From: an uncultured Eisenbergiella sp.
GTDB taxonomy: Bacteria > Bacillota > Clostridia > Lachnospirales > Lachnospiraceae
Length of the DNA: 16,368 bases
Assembly: GCA_947626725.1 (NCBI GenBank)
Contig: CANQTI010000015.1
Location: forward strand, 1-16,368
Direction: 5' to 3'
Both the position numbers and the translations under genes were made by a program. The notes beneath the pieces are model-generated. The model saw only the letters and a program-made list of their open reading frames with translations, was not told the DNA's origin and ran no database searches. Below are positions 6,801 through 14,976 of the stretch, in pieces (position 1 is the stretch's first letter; the number at the start of each line of letters is the position of its first letter).

Positions 6801-9800
6801 TGTATTCTTCTTCTCCAACTGGTATTCGGAGGCGAGGTATGACGGTTATCAGACGACAACGCAGGATTATACATATGGGGATCCGGTTGTTTCATTTTCT
6901 CCCAGCATAAAGAACCGTTACTATTTCTTCCAGAAGCCGCTGCCCCTTTATCAGAAGGCCTATGAATATACTGGCGGGAAATGGCAGGAGATTCAGAATC
7001 CGGCGACGTGGACAGGGGGAAAAGGTCTCGAAATTGCAGAATCGCTTCCCTCAACGGGAAAAGAAGGACAGGTCGTTGTAGTAAAGAGCGATCTGATAAA
7101 AGAGAAGGGATCTCTTTCTAAAGACGGGTATTATTATCTGCTGATCGAATACTACGAAAATGTTGGCGATAAACCTGAGCCCGTACAGTATGTTGTTTCC
7201 AGAAAGGGAACGGAACTTGGCCTGGGTGAGGGGTATGGTGCTTCCATCACAGCCGATGAAATGCTTTGCTGGTATAATACGGATCAGACAGCCTCTGTCG
7301 CCTATCGGCCATACGGCGAGAACCCGGGAAATGGCTGGGTCATTGCGGTCAAAACCGGCGGACTGCGCACCGGGGAGATGCAGGGAGAAGTGACCGGGAA
7401 AGGCGATGGGCTCGGATATAGCAATGGGTACTATGAGGGAAATAAGACCCGCACTTCCAACAATGTATATCTGCCCACGGTCAGTCCTTCCTCTACGCTT
7501 CAAGGTGGAAAAGTGACCATCAACGAGTATCTGGGCAATAATGGACGACTGGCGATTTCGGACACACTGATGCTGGTAAAGAAGACCGTTCTGGATAACA
7601 GCGAGAAGATTGCGGACGGGCAGAAAGAAGAGAAATTTGGATATATCATCGAGATCAAAGGAGGCGGCACATCCGCGGCATCCGGTTATAACGGGTTTAC
7701 GGATTTGCGAAATGCCATTGTGGTCACCCGCAATGACGATGATTCCAATATCTGGAGAAGACGTATCGAGTATATCGATCTTGTGCTCAGCAACCGCGGC
7801 TATCTGCAGTACAGCGCGGCAAACGGCAGCGGAGAGGTCGAAGTAGATCAGAACGGCGAGCCGAAGCAGGGCGGCGGATATTATGTATACCTGAGAAACA
7901 ATCTGGCTGATGGAGAAACCGGGAACGGGAACGTTTATCGGATATACAGATCGAATCTGGAAAATGGAGGTGTTTCCGAAGGGGTTGACGCGGATGCAAA
8001 GGAGGGGATCAGCACGTTTTCCCTGACAAAGTATTCTCTGGTCCCGGTGGAGTATGCGGATGCTCCGGAAGGCCATATGACGCCCGGGACGGGCAAAATC
8101 CCCGTTATCCGATATGATCCCACCGATCCGAACAGTACGGCGATCCAGGTGACGTCTGAGCAGGGGTATGAATTTGAAACGGTGTATCTGACGAAGTCGC
8201 TTTATTTTGGGACAGAGGGAAATGGAGGCGGCGCATTGCCGGAGGGCTTTGAAGTGCCTGCGGGATGGCCCTGGATAGATGGTGAGAAAAAGGCGGTAGC
8301 CCCTCCGAAGAATATGTCCTATTTCGAACTCAGTGACGGTGAGGGACTTCTGTTCAGCGGTATGCCCAGCGGCACGCAATATTGCGTGACGGAAATTCTC
8401 AGCGAAGAAAATAAGAAAAATGGTTTTGGTTTTACCCGCGCACTGCATAATTATGCGTCGGATAAAACCAGTGAGTATACCAGCGAGAAGTATGTAAGTA
8501 CGTCCGGTAAATACAGGGTTCCGACTCAAAACTACGGATCCACTTCCGCTTATGAGGAATCGATCCATTTCATCAACGGTTGGAACAACAGTAAAAAGGA
8601 GACCGAAGTCAACGGGCAGCATGTAGACCCGATGAAGGGAGAGTTTTATCCGAGTGTCAAGGTAGGGGATCTCATTACATATGAGATTGACTGGAATAAC
8701 AATGCGACCAAGGCGGACGGGACAGCGGACTCTGCCCATGTGACGATCGAGGATCTGCTGGATGAGGGCGTGAATTTTTCTTCCGCGAGCGTGTCTGGGG
8801 TGTCTGGCGCAGAACTTACGGCGGGGAACAAGAGCGTTTCCGGCCAGCTGAATGGTGCGCCGTTTGAGATTTCTTACGATGAAGACAGCCGTACCGTGAG
8901 CTGGGATCTGGGCGAGCAGCCTGGGGCCGCAAAAGGCACTGTTAAGTTGGTCGTGGAGGTCAACGAAAAGGCGGAGAAATACTGGAATTATGATGTGGGA
9001 GCGGATGGGAAAGGATCCGATTTCCTGGTGCGCAACCGTGCGTTGATTCAGGTAGGAGAGAATCAGTATTATACGAATATCGTCAAGAACCCTGTGGGCG
9101 AGCCGGATAAGACCGAGACGCAGATCGAGCATGACACGGAAGCGGAGAGCTATGACAGTCAATATGGAGGTGATAAGAAGACAGAAAGTGTGAAAGAAGG
9201 TGACAACCTCAATCCCCGGGATCTGACAGAAGAAGAGAAAGCCCAAAAAGAGAGCGTCTGGACAGGACCGGTCGTATTCGAGGGAGATCGGATCAAGTAT
9301 CGCATTGACTGGATGAATTACGAGGATAGCCCTGCCGATGTGATAATCCGGGATCCGCTGGATAAGAATGTCTCCTTTGTCTCCGCTGCGTATACAGGAT
9401 ATGACGGCAAACCAGTATTGCTGGAAGAACCGGGTACGAAGGAATACGAGGAAACAGAGAAACCCACAAAGGATATCGGCGGCTTGATCCATATCAAATA
9501 TGATCAGGAAAAACACGAGGTTACCTGGACTCTGAGAAAGCGCGCCGGAGTACACTATGCGGAAGCAACAGGAAAGTCTCTGAACGCCGGTTATGTGGAA
9601 CTGGTGGTACAGGTAGAGGATGGCGCCGTTAAGGCAGGACAGGTGGAGAATACCGCCTGGGTAAAGGTGAATGATAATCCGGAACAGCAGACCAAAACGG
9701 TTGAAAATCCGACGCCGAATCCGAAGAAGGAGGAAGTAACACCTGGCAATGGCGCAATGGTGGGAATCGGAGACGAGATCACCTATGAGATCGACTGGAG

Positions 9801-12800
9801 GAATTACCGGACAGGTAATGCAAAGGTCGTGATCACGGATAAGCTGGATCCCGGTGTGGATTTTGTTTCCGCTGCGCTGAAAGGTGATGGGCAGCCTCAG
9901 TTAAAGCCGAATTCCGATAACGTCAATGGCACATTAAATGGTGGTACGTACACCATCTCCTACAACGATAAGGAGCATCTTGTCACATGGGATTTGGGCG
10001 AACAGCCGAGGGGAGCAGCCGGCACAGTAGAACTCGTCGTCAAGACGAATAACAAGGCCCGCGAGAATTGGGATTACAACAGCGATGCGACCGATGAAAA
10101 GGAAGAACTGGATGAAGCTCCAGACAACAGAGTGGTCAATCAGGCCCGAGTACAGGTCGGCAATCATTCCGATGTGACGGAGAAACCTGAAAATCCGATC
10201 CCGTCCAAGACGGAGACGAAGATCGAAGCGGGAGAGGACGGCGGAACGAACAGTGAAAACCCTGACCTCGAAGAGAAAGAAGGGACAGAGAATACCTATA
10301 CCGGCCCGCTGGTGTATGTGGGCGATGTGATCACATATGAGATTTCCTGGAAGAACGCGCTGAATGAGAACGCCGATGTGATCATCACGGATACGCTTGA
10401 TGCGGGCGTAGATTATGTGGGATCCGATAACGACGGTGCTTATAACGATAAGACACGTACCGTTACCTGGACATTGAAAGATCAAGAGCCCGGAGCCTCC
10501 GGCAAAGTCACGCTGCGGGTGAAGGTCAATGAAAAGGCCACGCCGAAGGGCAAGGTAGACAACCAAGCCATAGTGCAGGTTGGAAATAACCCTGCGGTGA
10601 AAACGGAAACCATCGAGAATCCGACGCCTAAGGTAGAGAAAGTGGAGAAGGAGCCAGGCGAAGGGAGTATCGTATCGGTTGGCAGCATCATCGACTATGT
10701 GGTCACCTGGAGGAACTACGAGAAAGAGGCGGCGACCGTCACCATAACGGATAAATTGGATCCCGGCTCCGATTTCCTGAAAGCGAGCTTCGGCGATGTG
10801 GAACTGATCGCGGAAGACAATGCGAAGCAGGGGAACGCGAACCTGGCGATCAGCCTGGATGGCGATGAGGAGATCACGGATGGACTCGTGTTCATACTGA
10901 AGCTTTTCGATGCCGACGGCAAGGCGCTGACGGGAACGTATGCCTGGGAAAAGACGGGAGCGGCCCCGCAGAAGGAAGAAGAAGCAGTCCTCTATGCGCA
11001 GGATCTGCTGGAGCAGAAGAGCGTGCCGGAGGATCAGCCGGAGGAAACGGAAGGGACGACGTCCGCGGAGACGGGAGAAACGGAGTCTGCGGAGAACGAA
11101 GTGACGAACTCCGCGGAGGACAAACCGGCGGAGTCCGAAGAGACCGGTGATGCGGGATCGAAAGAGACTGGAGAGACGGAGACTCAAAAAACCGGAGAAA
11201 CGGAATCTGAGGAAACCGGAGAGACGGAGACCCAAAAAACAGGGGAAACAAAACTTAAGGAAACCGGGGAAACGGGAACCGGAGAGATCGGAGAAACAGA
11301 GTCCCAGGAAACCGGAGAAACGGAATCCGAGGAAACCGGAGAGACGGGGATCCAAAAAATCGGGGAAACAAAACTTAAGGAAATCGGGGAAACGGGAACC
11401 GGAGAGACCGGAGAAACAGAGTCCCGGGGAACCGGAGAAACGGAATCCGAAGAGACCGAAGAGCAGAACGTAGAGACCGGTGAATGGAGCGCAGAAAATC
11501 AGACGATCGAACTGGCGCCCGGGCAGACGGTGGTGATCAAAGATCTGCCGGTCGGAGCGACCTATGAACTGACGCAGACGCTGAACGATGAATTTAAAGT
11601 AGAAGGAAGGATCGGGAAGGACGGCAGGATCATTGAGATCCGTGCCGCGCTGGAGGAAGCCGGGGACGGGAACGGATCCGGAAATTCTGACGGAACGGAA
11701 ACGGGCTCGGAGACATCCGGAACCGGAAATGCGGATACGGAAGCGAATGGAACCGGCAGTACAGGTACGGAAGCGAACGGAACCGGCAGCACGGATACGG
11801 AAGTGAACGGAACCGGGAATGCGGATACGGAAGCGAACGGAACCGGCGGCACGGGTACGGAAGCGAACGGAACCGGCAGCACGGGTACGGAAGCGAACGG
11901 AACCGGCAGCACGGATACGGAAGCGAACGGAACCGGCGGCACGGGTACGGAAGCGGACGAAACCGGCGGCACGGGTACGGAAGTGGACGATCCCGGAAAC
12001 GGAAATTCCGGAGCGGATACGACGGATCCTGCAAACGGGAATACAGCTTCGGAAGCCGACAGCTCCGGAAACGGAGATACGAATACGGAGACATCCGGAA
12101 CGGAGAGCGCGGGAGACGGCACAGAAGGCGATGGAACAGGTTCGACGGAACCCATTGCCGCGTACAGCAGCAGGACGATAGGCCTGGCGGTACAGTTCTC
12201 AGCCGATGGAATCGGGCAGAGCGCTCCTTTGGAGGAGAAGGCAGAGGAACCCGAAGGCGGAGATAACGATTCGGAAGGGAATCCTTCCGGCAATGGCGCC
12301 GCGGAGAACGGGTCTTCTGGCGGTACGGTGGAAACGGAGTCCTTCGAAGGAGGCACCACGGAGACGGAATCTTCCGAAGCAAGCACCACGGAGACGGAAT
12401 CTTCCGAAGCAAGCACCACGGAGACGGAATCTTCCGAAGCAAGCACCACGGAGACGGAATCCTCTGAAGAAGGCACTACAGAAACCGAATCCTCTGAGGA
12501 AGGTACTACAGAAACCGAATCCTCTGAAGAGGGCACCACAGAAACAGAATCCTCTGAAGAAGGCACTACAGAAACCGAATCCTCTGAGGAGGGTACTACA
12601 GAAACCGAATCCTCTGAGGAGGGCACTACAGAAACGGAGTCATCTGAAGAAGAAAGCACGGAAACGGAATCTTCCGAAGAAGAAACCACAGAAACAGAAG
12701 AAGGTGCAGAAGGAGAAAGTTATTCGACATCCGTCATTTCGCTGGAAGTGATCGTCAATGCGTCCACGGCGGAAGTGGAAAAGATCGGGGAAATGAAGAC

Positions 12801-14793
12801 CCGGCAGAGTGTGAGGACAGAAGGTGTCATCACGGCGACCGGCGAAGATGCATACGGGGAGATAACGATTACCTATGATCCCGAGACGCATACGGTGACC
12901 TGGGTGCTGAAGAACAGGCCTGCAGAAGGTCAGACGGACAGCGAAGGTGAAGTCGCCCTGAGAGTCCGCGTCAATGAAGATGCGGAGAAGTTCTGGAGCT
13001 ATGAGGATCCCGACGCACAGCCGAGCGATACGAAATACGATGAGCGTGTCCGGAATCAGGCCGGCGTGAAGGTCGGGAACAATCCGGAAGTGAAGACCCG
13101 CGTGATCGAGAATCCCATGGAGCCGGAGAAGAGAGAAACGCAGATCAACGGCGAAGACGTGAGCGGCGAGCAGATCGAGATCCAGGATGGAAACGGCAAT
13201 ATTCTGTACCGGGGCCCTGCAGTAGGCCTGTATGATGAGATCACCTATACGATCACATGGCAGAATGATGCGGTGGATGAAACCGAAACCAAGGAGCCCG
13301 TGGCGGCAAACGTGAGCGTTGCGGATCAGCTTGACCCGAATGTGGAGTATGTGGAGGCAAGCGACGGCGGCCGGTACAATTCCGGCGACCATACCGTTAC
13401 CTGGGATCTGGGCAGCCAGGAAGCCAGAGCGTGCGGAGAGGTATGGGTCAAGGTAAGAGTGAAGAAAGAAGCGCTGGAGAAGGGCGAGGTTGTCAACGGT
13501 GCTTCCGTAACAGTCGGTAACAAAACGAAACAGACCAATAAAGTAGAGAACCCCACGAAAGAGACCGGAAGCCTGGTCGTGAGCAAGACGGTGACGGGCG
13601 AAGAGGGCGATCGCAGCCGGGAGTTCCATTTCACGGTGGAACTGAGCGAAAGCATCTCCGGAACCTATGGGGACATGACGTTTGAAAACGGTACTGCACA
13701 ATTATGGCTGAAGCACGGTGAGAGTAAAAAGGCAGAATATCTGCCGGCGGGCATTATTTATACGGTGACAGAAGAGACGGTCGATGGATATACGGTTCGT
13801 ACCAGCGGCGCTGCCGGGCAGATTCCGGCCGGCGGAGAAGCGACAGCCGGATTTGAGAACTATAAGGAACCCACCAAAGGCAGCCTGACCGTCAGGAAGC
13901 TCGTGTCCGGCGATAATGCGGAGTATGACCGGAACTTCCATTTCACGGTGGAACTTTCCGACAGCAGCATTTCCGGAACCTATGGTGACATGGCGTTCAG
14001 AGACGGAAGGGCTGACATCGAGCTGAAGCACGGAGAAAGCAGGACGGCCACGGGACTTCCCGGCGGAATCACCTACACCGTGCATGAACAGGAAGCCGAT
14101 CAGGACGGTTATAGCACCGGATCTACCGGTTCCAGAGGAACGATCCCGACGGGCGAAACGGCATATGCGGAATTTACCAACACCAGAAACAAAGAGCCAG
14201 AGACCCCGCCTCCGGGAACAGAACCAGAGACCCCGCCTCCGGGAACAGAGCCCGAGACTCCGCCTCCGGGAAAGAAGCCCGGAACAGGCAGCCTGACGGT
14301 GATGAAGTCCGTGCAGGGAGAAGGCTATAACGGCGAGACGTTTACCTTTGTTGTGAAGCTGACAGACAGCAGTATCAACGGAACGTATGGGGGAATGACA
14401 TTTGTCGGCGGCGAGGCCGCCTTCAGCCTTGGGGATGGAGGCAGCATTACAGCGGACGGCCTGCCGGAAGGCGTAGGCTTCGCGGTAGTCGAAGCAGATG
14501 CGAATCAGAACGGCTATGTGACATATGCTACTGGGGACAGCGGCGTGATCACCGCCGGCGAGAACAGTGCGGTTGGCTTTGTGAATCAGAAGAAGCCGGA
14601 GGAATCCGATGAACCGGGGCCCGGCGATGACAATGGCAATCTGGGAGACCGGAGAGGCAACCTGGGAGACCGGAGAGGCAACCTGGGCGCGCGTACCGGC
14701 GACGAAAGCCATGTGGAAGCGTGGGTGGTGCTCCTGCTGGCAGCGATCGCGCTCGGCGCGGGAGTGATCCTTTACAGAAAGAAAAAGAAATAA
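3817..14793 (+). CDS. Giant sortase-anchored VWA/pilin-like surface adhesin (3,658 aa)
   Basis: The protein opens with a signal peptide (basic start, hydrophobic core about 12-30, likely cleavage near 38-40). A VWA domain follows (about 125-680, with large insertions). Its metal site is visible as D134-x-S136-x-T138, T269/T270 in TTNIDAG, and D309 in VVLTDGS. Residues about 680-1590 form a long stalk region of the type seen in clostridial VWA surface proteins. Six related isopeptide/DUF11-like domains follow, each with a VGDxITYEIDW-like start, an ITDxLDPGV motif and a VxNxAxVxVG end (starting near 1600, 1815, 1978, 2160, 2283 and 3130). The fifth is split by about 680 inserted residues carrying three low-complexity tracts. 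Three SpaA/DUF7601-like domains (3251-3354, 3355-3457, 3491-3597), a Pro-rich linker, and a GARTG sorting motif with hydrophobic segment and RKKKK tail end the protein. It should be anchored to peptidoglycan and mediate adhesion; the ligand is unknown. No sortase gene is in the window. Domain families are assigned by eye. Confidence 0.9.
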   Translation: MRRIMEHAKAHRLLAVLLCLCMVLPSLSGIGSIPRIVEAADTSGKTPGASKYVADPITMESYQNVLNLDVNSRNAGRLWMDKSVSVGDITLSEADDGVNATITNSSDFLHAFSVLGSSQEMIGVPPTRTVIVFDNSGTMYASPKADNISGTRIGKTVEAINRAIDSLMAASQYNEVAVVLFGNGETDSNKKEIQKNTAVTILPMAHYAPNQQEIADKGYTSYINASWGSLEASSSGQMSGGFVSVERKMLPKTDADYASSGTVSYANGTTNIDAGIYQGMKELLEVEKKTVTLGTETYQYVPAMVVLTDGSATDSLTGPFSNPVMESYGLVNEPGNKFQSFIQDWYNPTAKSNGKTWEQFVHFNAVTKKYEQIGWNEGQKEEPYQTKKPNDQWLEAMKDFADTYRSTHKYMLLHTLMTAAYHKAAVEKAYGDTALSVYSVSVDITSPATVIKDHAEDTITEESLNNGKDYITTNGPTMNPGMYFNKTWLKDAGYITRSDVTNATKLGWEDTVYNNKQPGGAEPASIKGYNTGSAIILGMTDAYDAYTEWEKGNSAGTFKYQSWSEIHGLMTEMKSERLLTEDLFKGHGGLLNDGKHELSIKDITTIHDNAYYARPVQDRSENFPHLTGEKTDDNPYGLTDEDVKKNINYIKRAYYAETAIEGADQIKSAFEEIINEINQPVFTPVGGKNDLDAEDAVTYMDPMGKYMEVKDVDSIVLFGQRYGEVKAAVFDYRFYSAHNDGGEFKEGWYGADDTYDGSIPTTHSKNGVWDEGWTYYIGPNTARQFVSSIPETGEMEAEQNSKFRNTIYTIYRLDLESTERDKLRMNPAYGTDAELEAWKDNKTIQDTDPKPNSYYTNFDGVYKLSDVRVWVEDTGNYNDTLVDSSGIMSGTGYDEALFVNVPVSVVPIRKVTIDYSESNGEYRTNKGAASHEDLPFRLFYDVGIQSDLMTEDGHSVDMTKLSAGYLDHYKIITEGNKTQWNNNKLEANQLLSEGDVFFFSNWYSEARYDGYQTTTQDYTYGDPVVSFSPSIKNRYYFFQKPLPLYQKAYEYTGGKWQEIQNPATWTGGKGLEIAESLPSTGKEGQVVVVKSDLIKEKGSLSKDGYYYLLIEYYENVGDKPEPVQYVVSRKGTELGLGEGYGASITADEMLCWYNTDQTASVAYRPYGENPGNGWVIAVKTGGLRTGEMQGEVTGKGDGLGYSNGYYEGNKTRTSNNVYLPTVSPSSTLQGGKVTINEYLGNNGRLAISDTLMLVKKTVLDNSEKIADGQKEEKFGYIIEIKGGGTSAASGYNGFTDLRNAIVVTRNDDDSNIWRRRIEYIDLVLSNRGYLQYSAANGSGEVEVDQNGEPKQGGGYYVYLRNNLADGETGNGNVYRIYRSNLENGGVSEGVDADAKEGISTFSLTKYSLVPVEYADAPEGHMTPGTGKIPVIRYDPTDPNSTAIQVTSEQGYEFETVYLTKSLYFGTEGNGGGALPEGFEVPAGWPWIDGEKKAVAPPKNMSYFELSDGEGLLFSGMPSGTQYCVTEILSEENKKNGFGFTRALHNYASDKTSEYTSEKYVSTSGKYRVPTQNYGSTSAYEESIHFINGWNNSKKETEVNGQHVDPMKGEFYPSVKVGDLITYEIDWNNNATKADGTADSAHVTIEDLLDEGVNFSSASVSGVSGAELTAGNKSVSGQLNGAPFEISYDEDSRTVSWDLGEQPGAAKGTVKLVVEVNEKAEKYWNYDVGADGKGSDFLVRNRALIQVGENQYYTNIVKNPVGEPDKTETQIEHDTEAESYDSQYGGDKKTESVKEGDNLNPRDLTEEEKAQKESVWTGPVVFEGDRIKYRIDWMNYEDSPADVIIRDPLDKNVSFVSAAYTGYDGKPVLLEEPGTKEYEETEKPTKDIGGLIHIKYDQEKHEVTWTLRKRAGVHYAEATGKSLNAGYVELVVQVEDGAVKAGQVENTAWVKVNDNPEQQTKTVENPTPNPKKEEVTPGNGAMVGIGDEITYEIDWRNYRTGNAKVVITDKLDPGVDFVSAALKGDGQPQLKPNSDNVNGTLNGGTYTISYNDKEHLVTWDLGEQPRGAAGTVELVVKTNNKARENWDYNSDATDEKEELDEAPDNRVVNQARVQVGNHSDVTEKPENPIPSKTETKIEAGEDGGTNSENPDLEEKEGTENTYTGPLVYVGDVITYEISWKNALNENADVIITDTLDAGVDYVGSDNDGAYNDKTRTVTWTLKDQEPGASGKVTLRVKVNEKATPKGKVDNQAIVQVGNNPAVKTETIENPTPKVEKVEKEPGEGSIVSVGSIIDYVVTWRNYEKEAATVTITDKLDPGSDFLKASFGDVELIAEDNAKQGNANLAISLDGDEEITDGLVFILKLFDADGKALTGTYAWEKTGAAPQKEEEAVLYAQDLLEQKSVPEDQPEETEGTTSAETGETESAENEVTNSAEDKPAESEETGDAGSKETGETETQKTGETESEETGETETQKTGETKLKETGETGTGEIGETESQETGETESEETGETGIQKIGETKLKEIGETGTGETGETESRGTGETESEETEEQNVETGEWSAENQTIELAPGQTVVIKDLPVGATYELTQTLNDEFKVEGRIGKDGRIIEIRAALEEAGDGNGSGNSDGTETGSETSGTGNADTEANGTGSTGTEANGTGSTDTEVNGTGNADTEANGTGGTGTEANGTGSTGTEANGTGSTDTEANGTGGTGTEADETGGTGTEVDDPGNGNSGADTTDPANGNTASEADSSGNGDTNTETSGTESAGDGTEGDGTGSTEPIAAYSSRTIGLAVQFSADGIGQSAPLEEKAEEPEGGDNDSEGNPSGNGAAENGSSGGTVETESFEGGTTETESSEASTTETESSEASTTETESSEASTTETESSEEGTTETESSEEGTTETESSEEGTTETESSEEGTTETESSEEGTTETESSEEGTTETESSEEESTETESSEEETTETEEGAEGESYSTSVISLEVIVNASTAEVEKIGEMKTRQSVRTEGVITATGEDAYGEITITYDPETHTVTWVLKNRPAEGQTDSEGEVALRVRVNEDAEKFWSYEDPDAQPSDTKYDERVRNQAGVKVGNNPEVKTRVIENPMEPEKRETQINGEDVSGEQIEIQDGNGNILYRGPAVGLYDEITYTITWQNDAVDETETKEPVAANVSVADQLDPNVEYVEASDGGRYNSGDHTVTWDLGSQEARACGEVWVKVRVKKEALEKGEVVNGASVTVGNKTKQTNKVENPTKETGSLVVSKTVTGEEGDRSREFHFTVELSESISGTYGDMTFENGTAQLWLKHGESKKAEYLPAGIIYTVTEETVDGYTVRTSGAAGQIPAGGEATAGFENYKEPTKGSLTVRKLVSGDNAEYDRNFHFTVELSDSSISGTYGDMAFRDGRADIELKHGESRTATGLPGGITYTVHEQEADQDGYSTGSTGSRGTIPTGETAYAEFTNTRNKEPETPPPGTEPETPPPGTEPETPPPGKKPGTGSLTVMKSVQGEGYNGETFTFVVKLTDSSINGTYGGMTFVGGEAAFSLGDGGSITADGLPEGVGFAVVEADANQNGYVTYATGDSGVITAGENSAVGFVNQKKPEESDEPGPGDDNGNLGDRRGNLGDRRGNLGARTGDESHVEAWVVLLLAAIALGAGVILYRKKKK
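11164..11451 (+). repeat. Octapeptide coding repeat (xxTGETxx), 12 units
   Basis: Residues 2450-2545 of the adhesin are twelve consecutive 24-bp units with TGET at the core (for example ETGETETQ, KTGETKLK). Five units form a 120-bp block that is duplicated in tandem: 11212-11331 and 11332-11451 differ at about eleven positions. The tract is acidic and Thr-rich, as expected of an extended, possibly glycosylated, stalk linker. Confidence 0.85.
11719..11988 (+). repeat. Decapeptide coding repeat (GTGSTGTEAN), 9 units
   Basis: Residues 2635-2724 are nine contiguous 30-bp units of the form GTG-S/N/G-x-D/G-TEAN. Units vary mainly at positions 4-6, and the last two change to EAD and EVD. The repeat is Gly/Thr-rich, so it is a flexible linker rather than a folded domain. 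Confidence 0.85.
12322..12711 (+). repeat. Decapeptide coding repeat (GTTETESSEE), about 13 units
   Basis: Residues 2836-2965 are about thirteen 30-bp units. Three units at 12361-12450 are identical at the DNA level; later copies share the peptide but use a second codon pattern (ACAGAAACCGAATCC instead of ACGGAGACGGAATCT). The exact copies point to recent expansion. Loss or gain of a unit keeps the reading frame. Confidence 0.88.
14194..14274 (+). repeat. Proline-rich coding repeat (EPETPPPGT), 3 units
   Basis: Three 27-bp units at residues 3460-3486 separate the second and third SpaA/DUF7601-like domains. Proline-rich stretches of this type usually form stiff spacers near the cell wall. Confidence 0.8.
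14635..14700 (+). repeat. GNLGDRR repeats running into the GARTG sorting motif
   Basis: Two 21-bp units encode GNLGDRR twice, and a third, diverged copy reads GNLGARTG. The third copy forms the presumed sortase motif (G3624-A-R-T-G3628). It is followed by DESHVEA, a 17-residue hydrophobic segment and YRKKKK at the end. Confidence 0.7.
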
Positions 14794-14827
14794 AAAGACA
14801 TCCGCAAAATTCATCATACCACGGATT

Positions 14828-14857
14828 ACGGGCTCTTTGGGGCCCGTTTTCTGTTTT
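14828..14857 (+). terminator. Rho-independent terminator of the adhesin operon
   Basis: ACGGGCTC (14828-14835) pairs with GGGCCCGT (14840-14847) around a TTTG loop, with one G-T pair, and is followed by TTTCTGTTTT. It begins 35 nt after the adhesin stop codon. Confidence 0.8.
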
Positions 14858-14865
14858 AAGCATAA

Positions 14866-14917
14866 AAGGAGCCGTTGCCCCATAGGTGATTACTCATCTA
14901 TTTTGCAGCGGCCCCTT
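14866..14917. repeat. Long intergenic hairpin, possible extragenic palindromic repeat
   Basis: AAGGAGCCGTTGC (14866-14878) pairs with GCAGCGGCCCCTT (14905-14917), with one mismatch and one G-T pair. ATAGGTGA (14882-14889) then pairs with TCATCTAT (14894-14901) around a TTAC loop, leaving only a 3-nt by 3-nt internal loop. On the minus strand the stem is followed by TTATGC, so it could help terminate the araC transcript. Its regular shape also fits a dispersed palindromic element. Confidence 0.6.
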
Positions 14918-14929
14918 GTGCCAAAGAAT

Positions 14930-14955
14930 CAGCCGGGGCGTGCACTGCCCGGCTG
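14930..14955 (-). terminator. Likely terminator of the araC-family gene
   Basis: CAGCCGGG (14930-14937) and CCCGGCTG (14948-14955) form a perfect 8-bp stem 21 nt past the regulator's stop codon. On the minus strand it is followed by ATTCTTTGG, a weak T-rich tail. It may act together with the longer hairpin beyond it. Confidence 0.5.
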
Positions 14956-14976
14956 GTGTATACGGGTGAGCGTGCT

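Noticed and set aside
7051..9555. 834-codon open frame on the minus strand inside the adhesin gene
   Set aside because: It lies wholly antisense to a well-supported gene. Its composition (Ile/Arg/His-rich, no domain pattern) reflects the complementary codon bias, and no ribosome binding site or promoter supports it.
11562..12689. Repetitive minus-strand frame (SEDSVSVVPS-like repeats)
   Set aside because: It is the mirror of the GTTETESSEE and GTG repeats of the adhesin; tandem repeats of 30 bp keep all frames open.
12322..12711. Regular 30-bp repeats as a CRISPR array
   Set aside because: Units are contiguous with no unique spacers and lie in frame within the adhesin gene.
12640..14883. 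Two long minus-strand frames (353 and 393 codons) antisense to the adhesin 3' end
   Set aside because: Shadow frames of the adhesin coding bias, one crossing the operon terminator; no start signals and no recognisable protein features.
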